A stretch of DNA of 64,000 nt, from assembly GCA_030680175.1 (NCBI GenBank), contig JAUXWO010000070.1:1-64000 (forward strand). Reading direction: 5' to 3'. Source of the DNA: Vicinamibacterales bacterium (GTDB lineage Bacteria; Acidobacteriota; Vicinamibacteria; Vicinamibacterales; UBA2999). A model generated the notes under the pieces. It saw only the letters and a list, made by a program, of their open reading frames with translations, was not told the origin of the DNA and searched no databases. Of this stretch, positions 48,658-58,605 are shown piece after piece (the first letter of the stretch is position 1; each line of letters begins with the position of its first letter). Both the position numbers and the translations under genes were made by a program.

Positions 48658-51072
48658 ATGATCCGCTGGTTCGACGACATCGGCATCAACGACGTCGCCG
48701 CCGTCGGCGGCAAGAACGCGTCGCTCGGCGAGATGCGGCGCGCGCTGACGCCACTGGGCATTCACACGCCCGACGGCTTCGCCACGACGGCAGGCGCCTA
48801 CCGGGCGTTTCTACGCGCCGGGGACCTCGACCGTGTGATTGCCGCGGCCATGGACGGCCTCGACGTCTCCGACCTCGAGCGCCTCCAGGCGGCCGGCGCA
48901 CGCGTGCGGTCGGCGATGCTCGCGGCCCGCCTGCCGGACGAGCTCGCGGCGGGCATTGCCGAGGCGTACCGCCGGCTCGAGGCGACCTACGGCCCGCACT
49001 GTGACGTGGCCGTGCGGAGCAGCGCCACGGCAGAAGACCTGCCCGAAGCGAGCTTCGCCGGCCAGCAGGAGACCTACCTGAACATCCACGGCGAGGCCAT
49101 GCTGCTCGACGCCGTGAAGCGCTGCTTCGCATCGCTCTTCACCGACCGGGCGATTTCGTACCGCGCGCACCACGGCTTCGATCATGCGGACGTGGCGCTC
49201 TCGGTCGGCGTCCAGAAGATGGTGCGGTCGGATCTGGCGTGCGCGGGCGTGATGTTCTCCATCGACACGGAAACCGGCTTCGCCAACGCCGTCCTCATCA
49301 ACGGCGCCTACGGCCTGGGCGAGAGCGTCGTGCAGGGCACGGTCAACCCCGACGAGTGTTACGTCTTCAAGCCGACGCTCGCCTCGGGCTGCCGGCCGAT
49401 CCTGCAGAAGAAGCTCGGCACCAAGGAGTTCAAGCTCGTCTACGAGGTGGGCGGCACGCGCCAGACCCGCAGCGTGCCGGTGCCCGCGGAGGATCGCGAA
49501 CGGTTCGTACTGTCGGATGATGAGCTGCTGACGCTGGCACGCTGGGCAGTCCTCGTGGAAACGCACTATTCGCAACACCATGGCGTCCCGACGCCGATGG
49601 ACATCGAATGGGCGAAGGACGGGCAGACCGGGGAGCTGTTCCTCGTGCAGGCACGGCCCGAGACCGTCCATGCGCGCCGGGACCCGCTCGTGCTCGAGCG
49701 CTTTCACCTCGAGGCCCGCGGCGAGGTGCTCGCCACCGGCCGGAGCGTGGGGGGGAAGATCGGACAGGGCCCGGCACGCGTCATCCGCTCGGTGGCCGAC
49801 CTCGAGCAGCTTCGGGAGGGTGACGTGCTCGTCACCGAGATGACCGACCCCGACTGGGAGCCGGTGATGAAGCGCGCCTCGGCCGTCGTCACCGACCGGG
49901 GCGGACGCACGTGTCACGCCGCCATCGTGAGCCGCGAACTGGGTCTGCCCGCGATCGTCGGTACCGGCACCGGGACGTCCGACGTGCCGGCTGGTGAGGA
50001 CGTGACGGTGTCCTGCGCGGAGGGGGAAGAAGGCACCGTCTATCGGGGACGGCTGCCCGTGCGCGTCGAACGGACGAATCTGGCGGAGCTGCCACGTCCG
50101 CGCACACAGATGATGATGAACGTGGCCAACCCCGGCGAGGCGTTCTCGCTGTCGTTCCTCCCGAACGACGGCGTCGGCCTGGCCCGCCTGGAGTTCATCA
50201 TCAGCACGCACGTGCGCGCGCACCCGATGGCGCTCGTCCGGCCCGATCGCGTCACGGACGTGAAGGCGCGCCGGGAGATCGACCGCCTGACGCGGGGCTA
50301 TGCCGACAAGGGGCAGTACTTCGTCGACCGGCTGGCCGAGGGCGCCGCCATGATCGCCGCCGCGTTCTGGCCCCGGGACGTCATCGTCCGGCTGTCGGAC
50401 TTCAAGACGAACGAGTACGCCAACCTCGTGGGCGGCGCCGCGTTCGAACCGAAGGAGGAGAACCCGATGATCGGGTTCCGCGGGGCCTCGCGCTACTACG
50501 ACGACCGCTACCGGGACGGGTTCGCGCTGGAGTGCCGCGCCATGCGCAAGGTCCGTGAGGACATGGGACTGGAGAACGTCAAGCTGATGATCCCGTTCTG
50601 CCGGACGGTCGACGAGGGCCGCCGCGTCATCACGGAGCTGGCCCGCCACGGCCTCGTGCGGGGCGAGCGTGGCCTCGAGATCTACGTGATGTGCGAGATC
50701 CCGAGCAACGTCGTGCTGGCCCGGGAGTTCGCGGAGATCTTCGACGGCTTCTCGATCGGCAGCAACGATCTCACGCAGCTCGTCCTCGGCGTGGACCGCG
50801 ATTCGGAGCTCGTCGCGCACCTGTTCGACGAGCGCAACGAGGCCGTCACGCGCACCATCGCCGAGGTGATCCGCGCCGCGCACGCCGCCGGGCGGAAGAT
50901 CGGCATCTGCGGCCAGGCGCCGAGCGACTATCCGGAGTTCGCCAGGTTCCTTGTCAGGGCCGGCATCGACAGTCTCTCGCTCAACCCCGATTCGCTGCTC
51001 GAAACGACGCTGGAGATCGCGGCGCTCGAAGCGACGCTGGCCCCGGCGCCACAGACAGGCACCGAACCATGA
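48658..51072 (+). CDS. ppsA: Phosphoenolpyruvate synthase
   Basis: An 804-aa enzyme making PEP from pyruvate and ATP for gluconeogenesis. The order is standard: N-terminal ATP-grasp domain (VGGKNASLGEM; VRSSATAEDLPEASFAGQQETYLN), the swivelling phosphohistidine domain with GGRTCHAAIVSRELGLPAIVG (His about 421), and the PEP/pyruvate barrel with NDLTQLVLGVDRDS and the C-terminal GICGQAPSDYPEFARFLV. GAAGAGGA precedes the ATG. Its stop overlaps the osmC start (ATGA). Confidence 0.97.
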   Translation: MIRWFDDIGINDVAAVGGKNASLGEMRRALTPLGIHTPDGFATTAGAYRAFLRAGDLDRVIAAAMDGLDVSDLERLQAAGARVRSAMLAARLPDELAAGIAEAYRRLEATYGPHCDVAVRSSATAEDLPEASFAGQQETYLNIHGEAMLLDAVKRCFASLFTDRAISYRAHHGFDHADVALSVGVQKMVRSDLACAGVMFSIDTETGFANAVLINGAYGLGESVVQGTVNPDECYVFKPTLASGCRPILQKKLGTKEFKLVYEVGGTRQTRSVPVPAEDRERFVLSDDELLTLARWAVLVETHYSQHHGVPTPMDIEWAKDGQTGELFLVQARPETVHARRDPLVLERFHLEARGEVLATGRSVGGKIGQGPARVIRSVADLEQLREGDVLVTEMTDPDWEPVMKRASAVVTDRGGRTCHAAIVSRELGLPAIVGTGTGTSDVPAGEDVTVSCAEGEEGTVYRGRLPVRVERTNLAELPRPRTQMMMNVANPGEAFSLSFLPNDGVGLARLEFIISTHVRAHPMALVRPDRVTDVKARREIDRLTRGYADKGQYFVDRLAEGAAMIAAAFWPRDVIVRLSDFKTNEYANLVGGAAFEPKEENPMIGFRGASRYYDDRYRDGFALECRAMRKVREDMGLENVKLMIPFCRTVDEGRRVITELARHGLVRGERGLEIYVMCEIPSNVVLAREFAEIFDGFSIGSNDLTQLVLGVDRDSELVAHLFDERNEAVTRTIAEVIRAAHAAGRKIGICGQAPSDYPEFARFLVRAGIDSLSLNPDSLLETTLEIAALEATLAPAPQTGTEP

Positions 51073-51503
51073 AGCCACTTCCCCATCTCTATGAGGTCTC
51101 GCTCACCGGCGGTCCGAACGGTTACGCGCAGGTCTCCACGCCCGGCGTTCCGTCCCTGCGGACGGCGCCGCCGGCCGACTACGACGGCCCCGGAGACGCC
51201 TGGAGCCCTGAGCACCTCCTGCTGGCGTCCGTGCAGGCGTGCTTCCTCTTCACCCTGCGGGCGGTCGCACGCGTCTCGCAGGTCGAGTTCGTCGCGCTCG
51301 AGGTCGGTGCCGCCGGCACCGTCGACCGCGAGGAGGGCGCGGTCCGCTTCACCGAGATCGTCCTGCGCCCACGGATCACCGTGGTCCCCGGCACCGATCC
51401 CGCCCGGGCACGGCGGGTGCTCGAGAAGAGCGAGACGGCATGCCTGGTGTCGGCGTCGCTGCGGACGCCGATTCGACTCGAGCCGGAGATTGTTGAAGCC
51501 TGA
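51069..51503 (+). CDS. OsmC-family protein
   Basis: A 144-aa protein with the OsmC/Ohr fold pattern: SPEHLLLASVQACFLFTLRAVAR carrying the first redox cysteine, and LEKSETACLVSASLRTPI carrying the second. Such proteins reduce organic hydroperoxides with a pair of cysteines. It is coupled to ppsA by a four-base overlap. Right after its stop comes a scrap of hipA. Confidence 0.92.
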   Translation: MKPLPHLYEVSLTGGPNGYAQVSTPGVPSLRTAPPADYDGPGDAWSPEHLLLASVQACFLFTLRAVARVSQVEFVALEVGAAGTVDREEGAVRFTEIVLRPRITVVPGTDPARARRVLEKSETACLVSASLRTPIRLEPEIVEA

Positions 51504-51516
51504 CCGCATCCCCGCC

Positions 51517-51699
51517 GGGCACGGCGGGCGCCGCCGCGAACGCCGGCCACCGTGCGACCGCCGCGCGGACCTCATCCACGATCGCCTCGGCACGTCCGCG
51601 CTTCATCCACGATCGCCTCGGCGCGTCCGCGCTTGATCCCCGCGCCCCTCGCGCACGCGCACGGACCTCCCGGACCTGTCGGACCTGCCGGACCTGTGG
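51517..51699. repeat. Third hipA 3' scrap plus collagen-type 9-mers
   Basis: Bases 51517-51656 resemble the hipA 3' region near 44886-44995; the minus strand still reads MKRGRAEAIVDEVRAAVARW, matching HipA. A ~30-bp part is tandemly duplicated inside it (CATCCACGATCGCCTCGGCR). Then 51661-51696 carries 9-mers GGACCTCCC, GGACCTGTC, GGACCTGCC, GGACCTGTG, like those coding the Gly-X-Y region at 47000. It ends at the stop of the S9 peptidase gene. Confidence 0.85.
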
Positions 51700-53709
51700 T
51701 CATCTCCGGGTCTCACCCTCGTTCAGGTACCGGCGCAGCCACTCCGCCCACCGGCGATCGATGTCGCCCTGGCGCATCGGGTCCGCCGGCGAGTGGCCGC
51801 CGATCGGATACGCGATGAACTGCACCGGCACGCCGTTGGCCCGCAGCGCCTGCATCAGCTTGTAGGAGCCGGTGACGACGACACGCACGTCGGCGGTGTT
51901 GGAGAGCAGAAGCGTCGGCGTGCGGATCTTCGGGAGGTGGACAATCGGCGACATCGCGAATGCGGCCGTCAGGTTGTCCCCCACCCAGGGCGATTCGGTG
52001 ATCGCATGGCGGATCATCGCGTTCAGGTCCGTCAGGCTCGACATGTCGGTCACGTCCACCGGCGCGGCGCCCGCCACCGCGGCGCGCCAGCGCTCCGGGT
52101 ACTTGCCGATCAGCCACGCCGTCATGTAGCCGCCGTACGACCAGCCCGACACCGCCACGCGATCCGCATCCACGCCGCCGCGACGGATCACGGCGTCGAG
52201 TCCGGCCATGATGTCGCGCCCGGGGCCGTCGGCGGCGTCGTTCGCGATGGCGCGCTGGTAGGCGTTACCGAGGTTGTTGCTGCCGCGGTAGTTCGGCTGG
52301 AACACCACCCAGCCCTCGGCGGCGAGCTGCTGCGCCCGCAGGGAGAAGCCCTCGTTCGACGCGGCCGTGGGACCGCCGTGCACGAGGAGCACGAGCGGAC
52401 GGCGATCGCCGTCACGGAAGTCCGGCGGGAACGTGAGGACACCGTCGCCGGGGAGCCCGTCGGGGCCGTCCCACGTGATGGCCTCCGTGCGGCCGAGCCG
52501 GAGCGCGGCGATCGCGCGATTGAAATCCGTCAGGCGGCGGGGCGCGGCCTCGGCCGACGCCTTCACATAGAGTTCCGCGGGGCGATCGGACTCGCTGCCC
52601 ACCAGCGCGATCGTGCCGCCCGTGGCGAGCGACACGCCGCCGATCGAGGCCAGCGACCCGACATCCAGCCGTCGGGCCTCGCCCTCGATCGGCTGCTGCC
52701 ACAGCGACACACGCGTGCCGTCCGCGCCGGTGAGCAGCAGCGACTGCGCATCCGCGCTCCACGCCGCCACCGACACGTCGCGATCGAGCGCCGCCGTCAG
52801 CACGCGGCCCTGGCCGCCGGTGGCCGGCGCCACCCAGGCCTGCGAGAGGTTCGCGGGGTCGCCGTCCTTCGCGAACGTGTAGGCCACGCCCGCGCCTGAC
52901 GGCGCGAACGTCGCGTCGCCTTCGCGCGCGGTGCGGCCGGTGAGCGATCGCAGGGCGCCGGAGCGCGCGTCGACGAGCTGCACCGTGCCCTGATCGGAAT
53001 CGCCGGGCGAGGCCGACGGGAAGCGGACGATCGAGATCCACCGGCCATCCGCGGACCAGGAGATCGCCGGCGATCGCAGCGCCGTGCGCACACTCCACGC
53101 CCCGTTGGTGAGACGCCGCGACTCGCCGCCCGCGAGGTCCGCGACCCACAGGTGCGACGGCTCCGGCGGCGCGGTCGTCAGGAAGTGGTCATTCCCCACC
53201 TCGAACGCATCATCGAATCTGGCGAGGCCGGACGTCTCCGGCGCGCGGTCGACGCTGACGAACGCGAGTGCCTGGCCATCGGGGCGCCACGCGAACTGGA
53301 CCACGCCGCTCGGAGCCGTCGTGACGACGCGGGCGTCGCCGCCGGCGGCGGGGAGGATCCAGACCTGGCGGCCGGAGGCGCCCGCGGGCGCGTTCGCGAG
53401 GACGGCGACCCGATCGCCCGACGGCGACCACCGCGCGTGGCCCACGTTGCGGAGCTCCGGCGCGACCGGGCGCTCGGCGCCTGACGCGACATCCACCGCG
53501 ACGAGCGTGCTGCGCCACTCGTTGACGTCGAAGTCGGCGCGCGAGACCGTGACGAGCACCGTCCGCCCATCCGGCGCGATGCGCGGGTCGCTCACGCGCA
53601 CGACGTCCCGTGCATCGTCGAGCGTCATCACACGAGGCGCCTGCGCGGCGGCGGGGGCGGCCACGAGTGCGAGGAGCACGACGAGGACCGTTCGAATGGT
53701 GCGACGCAT
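51700..53709 (-). CDS. Secreted S9-family peptidase (prolyl oligopeptidase type)
   Basis: A 669-aa serine peptidase with a signal peptide (MRRTIRTVLVVLLALVAAPAAAQ), an N-terminal propeller (about 30-400) and an alpha/beta hydrolase domain. The triad is Ser524 (GWSYGGYM), Asp607 (NTADVRV) and His639 (IGGHSP). It should trim peptides in the periplasm. GAGGAG lies eight bases before the start at 53709; the open frame upstream is not protein-like. It differs clearly from the enzyme at 2110-4173. Confidence 0.93.
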   Translation of the reverse strand: MRRTIRTVLVVLLALVAAPAAAQAPRVMTLDDARDVVRVSDPRIAPDGRTVLVTVSRADFDVNEWRSTLVAVDVASGAERPVAPELRNVGHARWSPSGDRVAVLANAPAGASGRQVWILPAAGGDARVVTTAPSGVVQFAWRPDGQALAFVSVDRAPETSGLARFDDAFEVGNDHFLTTAPPEPSHLWVADLAGGESRRLTNGAWSVRTALRSPAISWSADGRWISIVRFPSASPGDSDQGTVQLVDARSGALRSLTGRTAREGDATFAPSGAGVAYTFAKDGDPANLSQAWVAPATGGQGRVLTAALDRDVSVAAWSADAQSLLLTGADGTRVSLWQQPIEGEARRLDVGSLASIGGVSLATGGTIALVGSESDRPAELYVKASAEAAPRRLTDFNRAIAALRLGRTEAITWDGPDGLPGDGVLTFPPDFRDGDRRPLVLLVHGGPTAASNEGFSLRAQQLAAEGWVVFQPNYRGSNNLGNAYQRAIANDAADGPGRDIMAGLDAVIRRGGVDADRVAVSGWSYGGYMTAWLIGKYPERWRAAVAGAAPVDVTDMSSLTDLNAMIRHAITESPWVGDNLTAAFAMSPIVHLPKIRTPTLLLSNTADVRVVVTGSYKLMQALRANGVPVQFIAYPIGGHSPADPMRQGDIDRRWAEWLRRYLNEGETRR

Positions 53710-53949
53710 GGGTGTCACTCCTCTGCGGCTGGCAGCGACGCCTTGATGTCGGCCAGCAGGGTTGCCGTTTCCGTCCCCTACATTGCCCGGTATTCTAGCA
53801 ACGAACCCCAGGCGTCCGTGGGCGGCTTTTCTGGTGCAGTTCACCCCATCCCGCCGGCACCGCGGGTTGGTGCCGCCGTAGAACAGGCCCCTGCCCGGCC
53901 GCACCTGTATGATTGGCGCAGCCGGCCATCACGACCGGAGGGGGGGCTC

Positions 53950-54879
53950 ATGCCGCTGATGCGCAAGGCGCTGCTCTGGGCGTCGACCAATACCTGGCTC
54001 CGCGAGAAGGCCATGCGCACGGCCTTCGTGAAGCGGTCGGTCTCGGCCTTCATGCCTGGCGAGCACATCGACGCGGCCATCGACGCCGCGATGTCGCTGC
54101 GATCCCAGGGACTGACGACGATCCTGACCAGGCTCGGCGAGAACATCACCCACTCAAGCGAAGCCGACGAGGTCTGCGCGCACTACCTCGACGTGATCGA
54201 CCGCGTGCAGGCGGCCGGGCTCGACGCGGAGATCTCGGTGAAGCCGACACAGCTCGGGTACGACCAGGACCCGGAGGCGTGCGTCCGGCATTGCCTCAGG
54301 CTCGTCGAGCGGTGCGAGCAGGCCGGAACGTTCCTCTGGCTCGACATGGAGAGCTCGCCCTACGTGGACGGCACGCTCGCGCTCTTCACGCGGCTGCGCG
54401 CGCGGACGGCCCGCATCGGCGTCGCCGTGCAGGCCTACCTCCATCGCACCGCACACGATGTCGAGGCATTGGTCGCGCTCGGCTCCGCCATCCGCGTCGT
54501 CAAGGGCGCGTACCTCGAGCCGGCCGACATCGCGTATCCGGCGAAGGCCGATGTCGACGAAAGCTTCTTCCGCCTCTGCGCGCGCCTGCTGCAGGACGAC
54601 AACACCCGCCCCGGCGCGCTCACGCACATCGCCACCCACGACATCCAGTTGCAGGAGCGGCTGCTGGCGCTGGCGGCGCAGCGCCGCGTGGCGCCAGAGC
54701 GCTACGAGATCGCGATGCTCTACGGGATCCAGACCGGGCGGCAGCGGCAGCTGTCGGCGAAGGGGATCCGCACCCGCTGCCTCATCAGTTACGGCGAGCA
54801 CTGGTTCCCGTGGTACATGCGGCGGCTGGCAGAGCGGCCCGCCAACGTGTGGTTCGTCCTCCGCAACATCATCCGCTGA
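53950..54879 (+). CDS. Proline dehydrogenase (monofunctional)
   Basis: A 309-aa FAD enzyme oxidising proline to pyrroline-5-carboxylate, the first step of proline catabolism. The barrel motifs are clear: SVKPTQLGYD (about 98), LDMESSPYVDGTL, IRVVKGAYLEP with the conserved Lys, THIATHD, and YGIQTGRQRQL near the end, the substrate-binding helix. The length matches stand-alone PRODH, not PutA; the partner P5C dehydrogenase is not in the window. A G-rich site (GGAGGGGGG) precedes the ATG. Confidence 0.93.
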   Translation: MPLMRKALLWASTNTWLREKAMRTAFVKRSVSAFMPGEHIDAAIDAAMSLRSQGLTTILTRLGENITHSSEADEVCAHYLDVIDRVQAAGLDAEISVKPTQLGYDQDPEACVRHCLRLVERCEQAGTFLWLDMESSPYVDGTLALFTRLRARTARIGVAVQAYLHRTAHDVEALVALGSAIRVVKGAYLEPADIAYPAKADVDESFFRLCARLLQDDNTRPGALTHIATHDIQLQERLLALAAQRRVAPERYEIAMLYGIQTGRQRQLSAKGIRTRCLISYGEHWFPWYMRRLAERPANVWFVLRNIIR

Positions 54880-54979
54880 CACGGACCGGCGGCCGCGTCA
54901 TCCGCAGAAGCCGCGGACCGCGCGGCCCTCCGGCCTCGCCGCATCCCGCCGTGTCCCAGACCAGAGCCGTGCGGGTCCG

Positions 54980-55894
54980 TCACCCGCCGATCGCCGCGCG
55001 GATACCGTCGCGGTAGTCGGTCGCGGCCAGGCCGAACGCCTGCTCGAACTTCGTGCTGTCGAAGCGGTAGTCGTGCTCGAACTGGTAGAGCATCTCCATG
55101 TTCTCGCGCAGCACCGGAACGAAGAGCCCCATCAGCCCCAGCAGCCAGCGCGGCGCGACCTGCAACGCGAACGGCCGGCCCGCGCACTCGCAGGCGAGGC
55201 GCACGTACTCCTCGCCGGTGATGGGCGCCTTGCTCGTGAGCGCGTGCCACACCTGACCGTACGCCGAGGGCGTGTTGCCCAGCAGGGCGACGCTCCGGCC
55301 GGCGTCGGGCGTGTAGGTGAAGGTGTGGACGGCCCTGGGATCGCCCACCCACTGGGGCGTCTTGCCCAGCCGCAGCCGCTCGTGGACCGTCGCGTGGGTG
55401 AGGCTCAGCGCGGCGCCGGGGCCGTAGAAGTCGGCCGCGCGCACGATCATGGCCTGGAGCTCGCCTCGCCCCACCTCCTCCATCAAGGTGGTGGCGATGC
55501 GCGCGCGCACCTCGCCCTTCCGGCTGCACGGGGCGTAGGGCGTGGCCTCCGTCATCACCCCCTCGACACGGCCGTAGGCGTACACGTTGTCGAAGAACAC
55601 GAGCTTGCTGCCGTGCCGCTTGCAGGCGTCGATGGCGTGGCGCATCACGCGCGGCCACTCGTCCTGCCACACCCTGTGGTCGTACTTCAGGCCGGCCACC
55701 AGGTACGTGACCTCGCTCCCGGCGACTGCATCGGCCGTGGCCTTTGGATCCAGCAGATCGGCGCGCACCACCTCATCGGTGTCATGCACCTTCCGCGGAT
55801 GGCGGCTCACCTGGCGGATCCGGTTGGTGTGCGGCAGCAGGCATCGGGACAACTCCCGGCCGATGACGCCATTGGCACCGAGGATGGTGTGCAT
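54980..55894 (-). CDS. NAD(P)-dependent epimerase/dehydratase family protein
   Basis: A 304-aa extended short-chain dehydrogenase. The Rossmann loop is ILGANGVIGREL (about 5-16). FFDNVYAYG carries the Tyr of the active site, though the Lys three residues on is missing (YAYGRVEG), so the usual YxxxK pair is not evident. It may act as an NAD(P)-binding reductase on an unknown substrate. The start at 55894 puts the dinucleotide loop at the N-terminus, as is normal. It is divergent from the DUF1592 gene. Confidence 0.82.
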   Translation of the reverse strand: MHTILGANGVIGRELSRCLLPHTNRIRQVSRHPRKVHDTDEVVRADLLDPKATADAVAGSEVTYLVAGLKYDHRVWQDEWPRVMRHAIDACKRHGSKLVFFDNVYAYGRVEGVMTEATPYAPCSRKGEVRARIATTLMEEVGRGELQAMIVRAADFYGPGAALSLTHATVHERLRLGKTPQWVGDPRAVHTFTYTPDAGRSVALLGNTPSAYGQVWHALTSKAPITGEEYVRLACECAGRPFALQVAPRWLLGLMGLFVPVLRENMEMLYQFEHDYRFDSTKFEQAFGLAATDYRDGIRAAIGG

Positions 55895-56076
55895 GTGGTG
55901 GACAGCGGCTCCTGCGGTGGAAAATAGCATGCGCGGGGACACATCCGGACCGCGCCGTGATCCCTACCGGGGCGGCCGTTCTTTCTGCTACAGTGCGCCT
56001 GATCGGGCGCCGTGCGGGCGCGGACGGCGCTCGGCTGTCAGCGTTCGGCGTTCGGCCCGCGGCAGGAGGCGGATTC

Positions 56077-58605
56077 GTGGGACAGGCACCGGCGCCAGCG
56101 CTTCTCGTCGTGGCATCCCTGGTGTGGCTCGGCGCCGCCTCGCACGCCGGTTCGAGCACCGCCGTCCTGCCGGCTTTCCCAGACGCCGCCACTGCCGGCA
56201 GCGCGGTGATGCCTGCGGACACCGCGACGGCCGTCCACGCCGTCACCGCGCCCGTATCGGTGCAGAGCCGGGCCGCCGATCCTTCTCCGGGCGCCTTCGT
56301 CGAGACCTACTGCCTCACCTGCCACAACGACCGTGCGCGCGCCGGCGGGCTGACGCTGGCCGGCGTTGACCTGCTGGATGTCGAGACGCACGCCGCCCTT
56401 GCGGAGAAGGCCCTGCACAAGGTGCGCACGCACCAGATGCCACCGGCCGCGGCACGGCAGCCCGCCCCGGACGCCACGCGGGCCGTCCTGGCCACGATCG
56501 AACGCGCGCTGGACACGGCGGCGGCGGCGCGCCCGCAGCCGGGCCGCATCGGCGTCCACCGGCTGAACCGCGCGGAGTACGCCAACGCCATCCGCGACTT
56601 GCTGGCGCTCGAAGTCGACACGCACGCGCTGCTGCTGCCCGACGAAGCCGACGAGGGCTTCGACAACGTCGCGGTGAGCCTCGCGCTGTCGCCGGCGCAC
56701 CTCGAGCGGTACCTCGACGCCGCGCGGCACATCAGCCGGCTCGCCGTCGGGGATCCCGCGCTCGGCGTCTCGCCGGGCTCGACCGCCTACACCGTGCCGA
56801 AGCTGCTCGAGCAGGACCGGCGGGTCGACGAGGCGCTGCCCTTCGGATCCCGCGGCGGGCTGAGCGTCCGGCATCACTTCCCGTTGAGCGGCGAGTACAC
56901 GTTCAAGGTGCGCCTGCGCCGGCAGGTCTACGACTACATCATCGGGATGGGCGTGCCGCAGGCGCTCGACCTCCGCATCGACGGCCGGCGGGTCGAGCGC
57001 TTCACCGTCGGCGGCGACGCGCCCGGGATGCCGGGGCCGCTCACGTGGAACGGCGAGATCGTCGGCGAGACGCCGTGGGAGCTCTTCATGCACGCCGCCG
57101 ACGCGGGCCTCGAGGTTCGCCTACCCGTCGAGGCCGGCACGCGGACGGTGAGCGCGTCGTTCGTCGACACGCCGTGGGAGTTCGAAGGGGTGGCGCAGCC
57201 GCCGGCCGTGGACTTCGGCCGCGGATCGGACGAGCGCTACGACGGCCACGCCGCCGTGGACACGCTCGCGATTGCGGGGCCGTACCGTGCCGCCGGCGCC
57301 GGCGACACCGCGAGCCGCCGCGCCATCTTCACCTGCACCCCGGCGACGGCCCGCGCCGAGGACGCATGCGCCACCGAGATCCTCTCGCGCCTGGCCCGCC
57401 GGGCCTACCGCCGTCCCGTGACCACGGACGACGTGCAGACGCTGCTCGCCTTCTACGATCGCGCGCGGTCGACGGGCGGGTTCGAGACCGGCATCCAGAC
57501 CGCGATCGAGCGGATGCTCGTCAGCTTCCACTTCCTGTTCCGTGTCGAGACCGATCCGGCGCGCGCGGCGGATGGGGCGCCCTACCGGCTGAGCGACCTC
57601 GACCTCGCCTCGCGTCTCTCGTTCTTCCTCTGGAGCAGCATCCCCGACGAGGAGCTGTTGGGCCTGGCCGAGGGCGGACGGCTCAGGGATCCGGCGGTGC
57701 TCGAGGCGCAGGTGCGGCGGCTGCTGACGGACCCGCGGTCGCGGGCGCTCGTCGAGAACTTCGGACGCCAGTGGCTGGGCCTGCGCAAGGCGATCAACTG
57801 GGCGCCGGATCCGAACGTCTTCCCCGAGTTCGACGAGAACCTGCGCCGCGCGTTCCTGCAGGAGACGGCGCTCCTGATGGAGGACCAGCTCCGCGCCGAC
57901 CGCAGCGTGCTGGACCTGCTGACCGCCGACTACTCGTTCCTGAACGAACGGCTCGCGCGGCACTATGCGATCGACGGCGTCCGCGGGGAACGCTATCGCC
58001 GCGTGAGGTTCGACGACGACACGCGCGGCGGGCTGCTGGGCCAGGGCGGGATCCTGATGGTGACGTCGTACCCGGACCGCACGGCGCCGGTGCTGCGCGG
58101 CATGTGGGTGCTCGACACACTCCTCGGGATGCCGCCGCCCCCGCCGCCGCCCGACATCCCCACGCTCGAGGCCCGGGCGCCGGACGGCCGCGCGCTGTCG
58201 ATGCGCGCGCAGATGGAACAGCACCGGCGGAATCCCGCGTGTGCGACGTGCCACGTGCGCATGGACCCGCTCGGCTTCGCCCTCGAACACTACGACGCAG
58301 TCGGCCGCTGGCGGGCGCAGGCCGAGGGGCAGCCGGTCGATGCCACGGCCGTCTTCGCCGACGGCACGCCGCTCGATGGCGCGCGCGGTCTCCGCGCCTT
58401 CATCCTGCGCCACGAGGACGACTACATCCACACGTTCACGGCCAAGCTGCTCACCTATGCGCTCGGCCGCCATGTCGACTACCGCGACCAGCCCGCGCTG
58501 CGCGCGATCACCCGCCAGACCGCCGCCGGCGGCCACCGCTGGTCCGCCATCATCCTCGCCATCGTCCAGAGTCCGCCGTTCCAGATGAGGAGTCCCGCAT
58601 CATGA
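56077..58605 (+). CDS. Planctomycete-type cytochrome c / DUF1587-1595-1592-1588-1585 protein
   Basis: An 842-aa exported protein with a signal peptide (PAPALLVVASLVWLG), a cytochrome-like CLTCH at residues 79-83, DUF1587 (RIGVHRLNRAEYANAIRDLL), a carbohydrate-binding-like middle (DUF1595), DUF1592 (YRLSDLDLASRLSFFLWSS; ADYSFLNERLARHY), DUF1588 with a second CxxCH (ACATCHVRMDPLGFALEHYD) and DUF1585 (HTFTAKLLTYALGRHVDYRD). A role in polysaccharide or steroid oxidation has been proposed for such sets but is unproven. A GTG at 56077 with AGGAGG seven bases upstream is the likely start. Confidence 0.9.
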   Translation: MGQAPAPALLVVASLVWLGAASHAGSSTAVLPAFPDAATAGSAVMPADTATAVHAVTAPVSVQSRAADPSPGAFVETYCLTCHNDRARAGGLTLAGVDLLDVETHAALAEKALHKVRTHQMPPAAARQPAPDATRAVLATIERALDTAAAARPQPGRIGVHRLNRAEYANAIRDLLALEVDTHALLLPDEADEGFDNVAVSLALSPAHLERYLDAARHISRLAVGDPALGVSPGSTAYTVPKLLEQDRRVDEALPFGSRGGLSVRHHFPLSGEYTFKVRLRRQVYDYIIGMGVPQALDLRIDGRRVERFTVGGDAPGMPGPLTWNGEIVGETPWELFMHAADAGLEVRLPVEAGTRTVSASFVDTPWEFEGVAQPPAVDFGRGSDERYDGHAAVDTLAIAGPYRAAGAGDTASRRAIFTCTPATARAEDACATEILSRLARRAYRRPVTTDDVQTLLAFYDRARSTGGFETGIQTAIERMLVSFHFLFRVETDPARAADGAPYRLSDLDLASRLSFFLWSSIPDEELLGLAEGGRLRDPAVLEAQVRRLLTDPRSRALVENFGRQWLGLRKAINWAPDPNVFPEFDENLRRAFLQETALLMEDQLRADRSVLDLLTADYSFLNERLARHYAIDGVRGERYRRVRFDDDTRGGLLGQGGILMVTSYPDRTAPVLRGMWVLDTLLGMPPPPPPPDIPTLEARAPDGRALSMRAQMEQHRRNPACATCHVRMDPLGFALEHYDAVGRWRAQAEGQPVDATAVFADGTPLDGARGLRAFILRHEDDYIHTFTAKLLTYALGRHVDYRDQPALRAITRQTAAGGHRWSAIILAIVQSPPFQMRSPAS

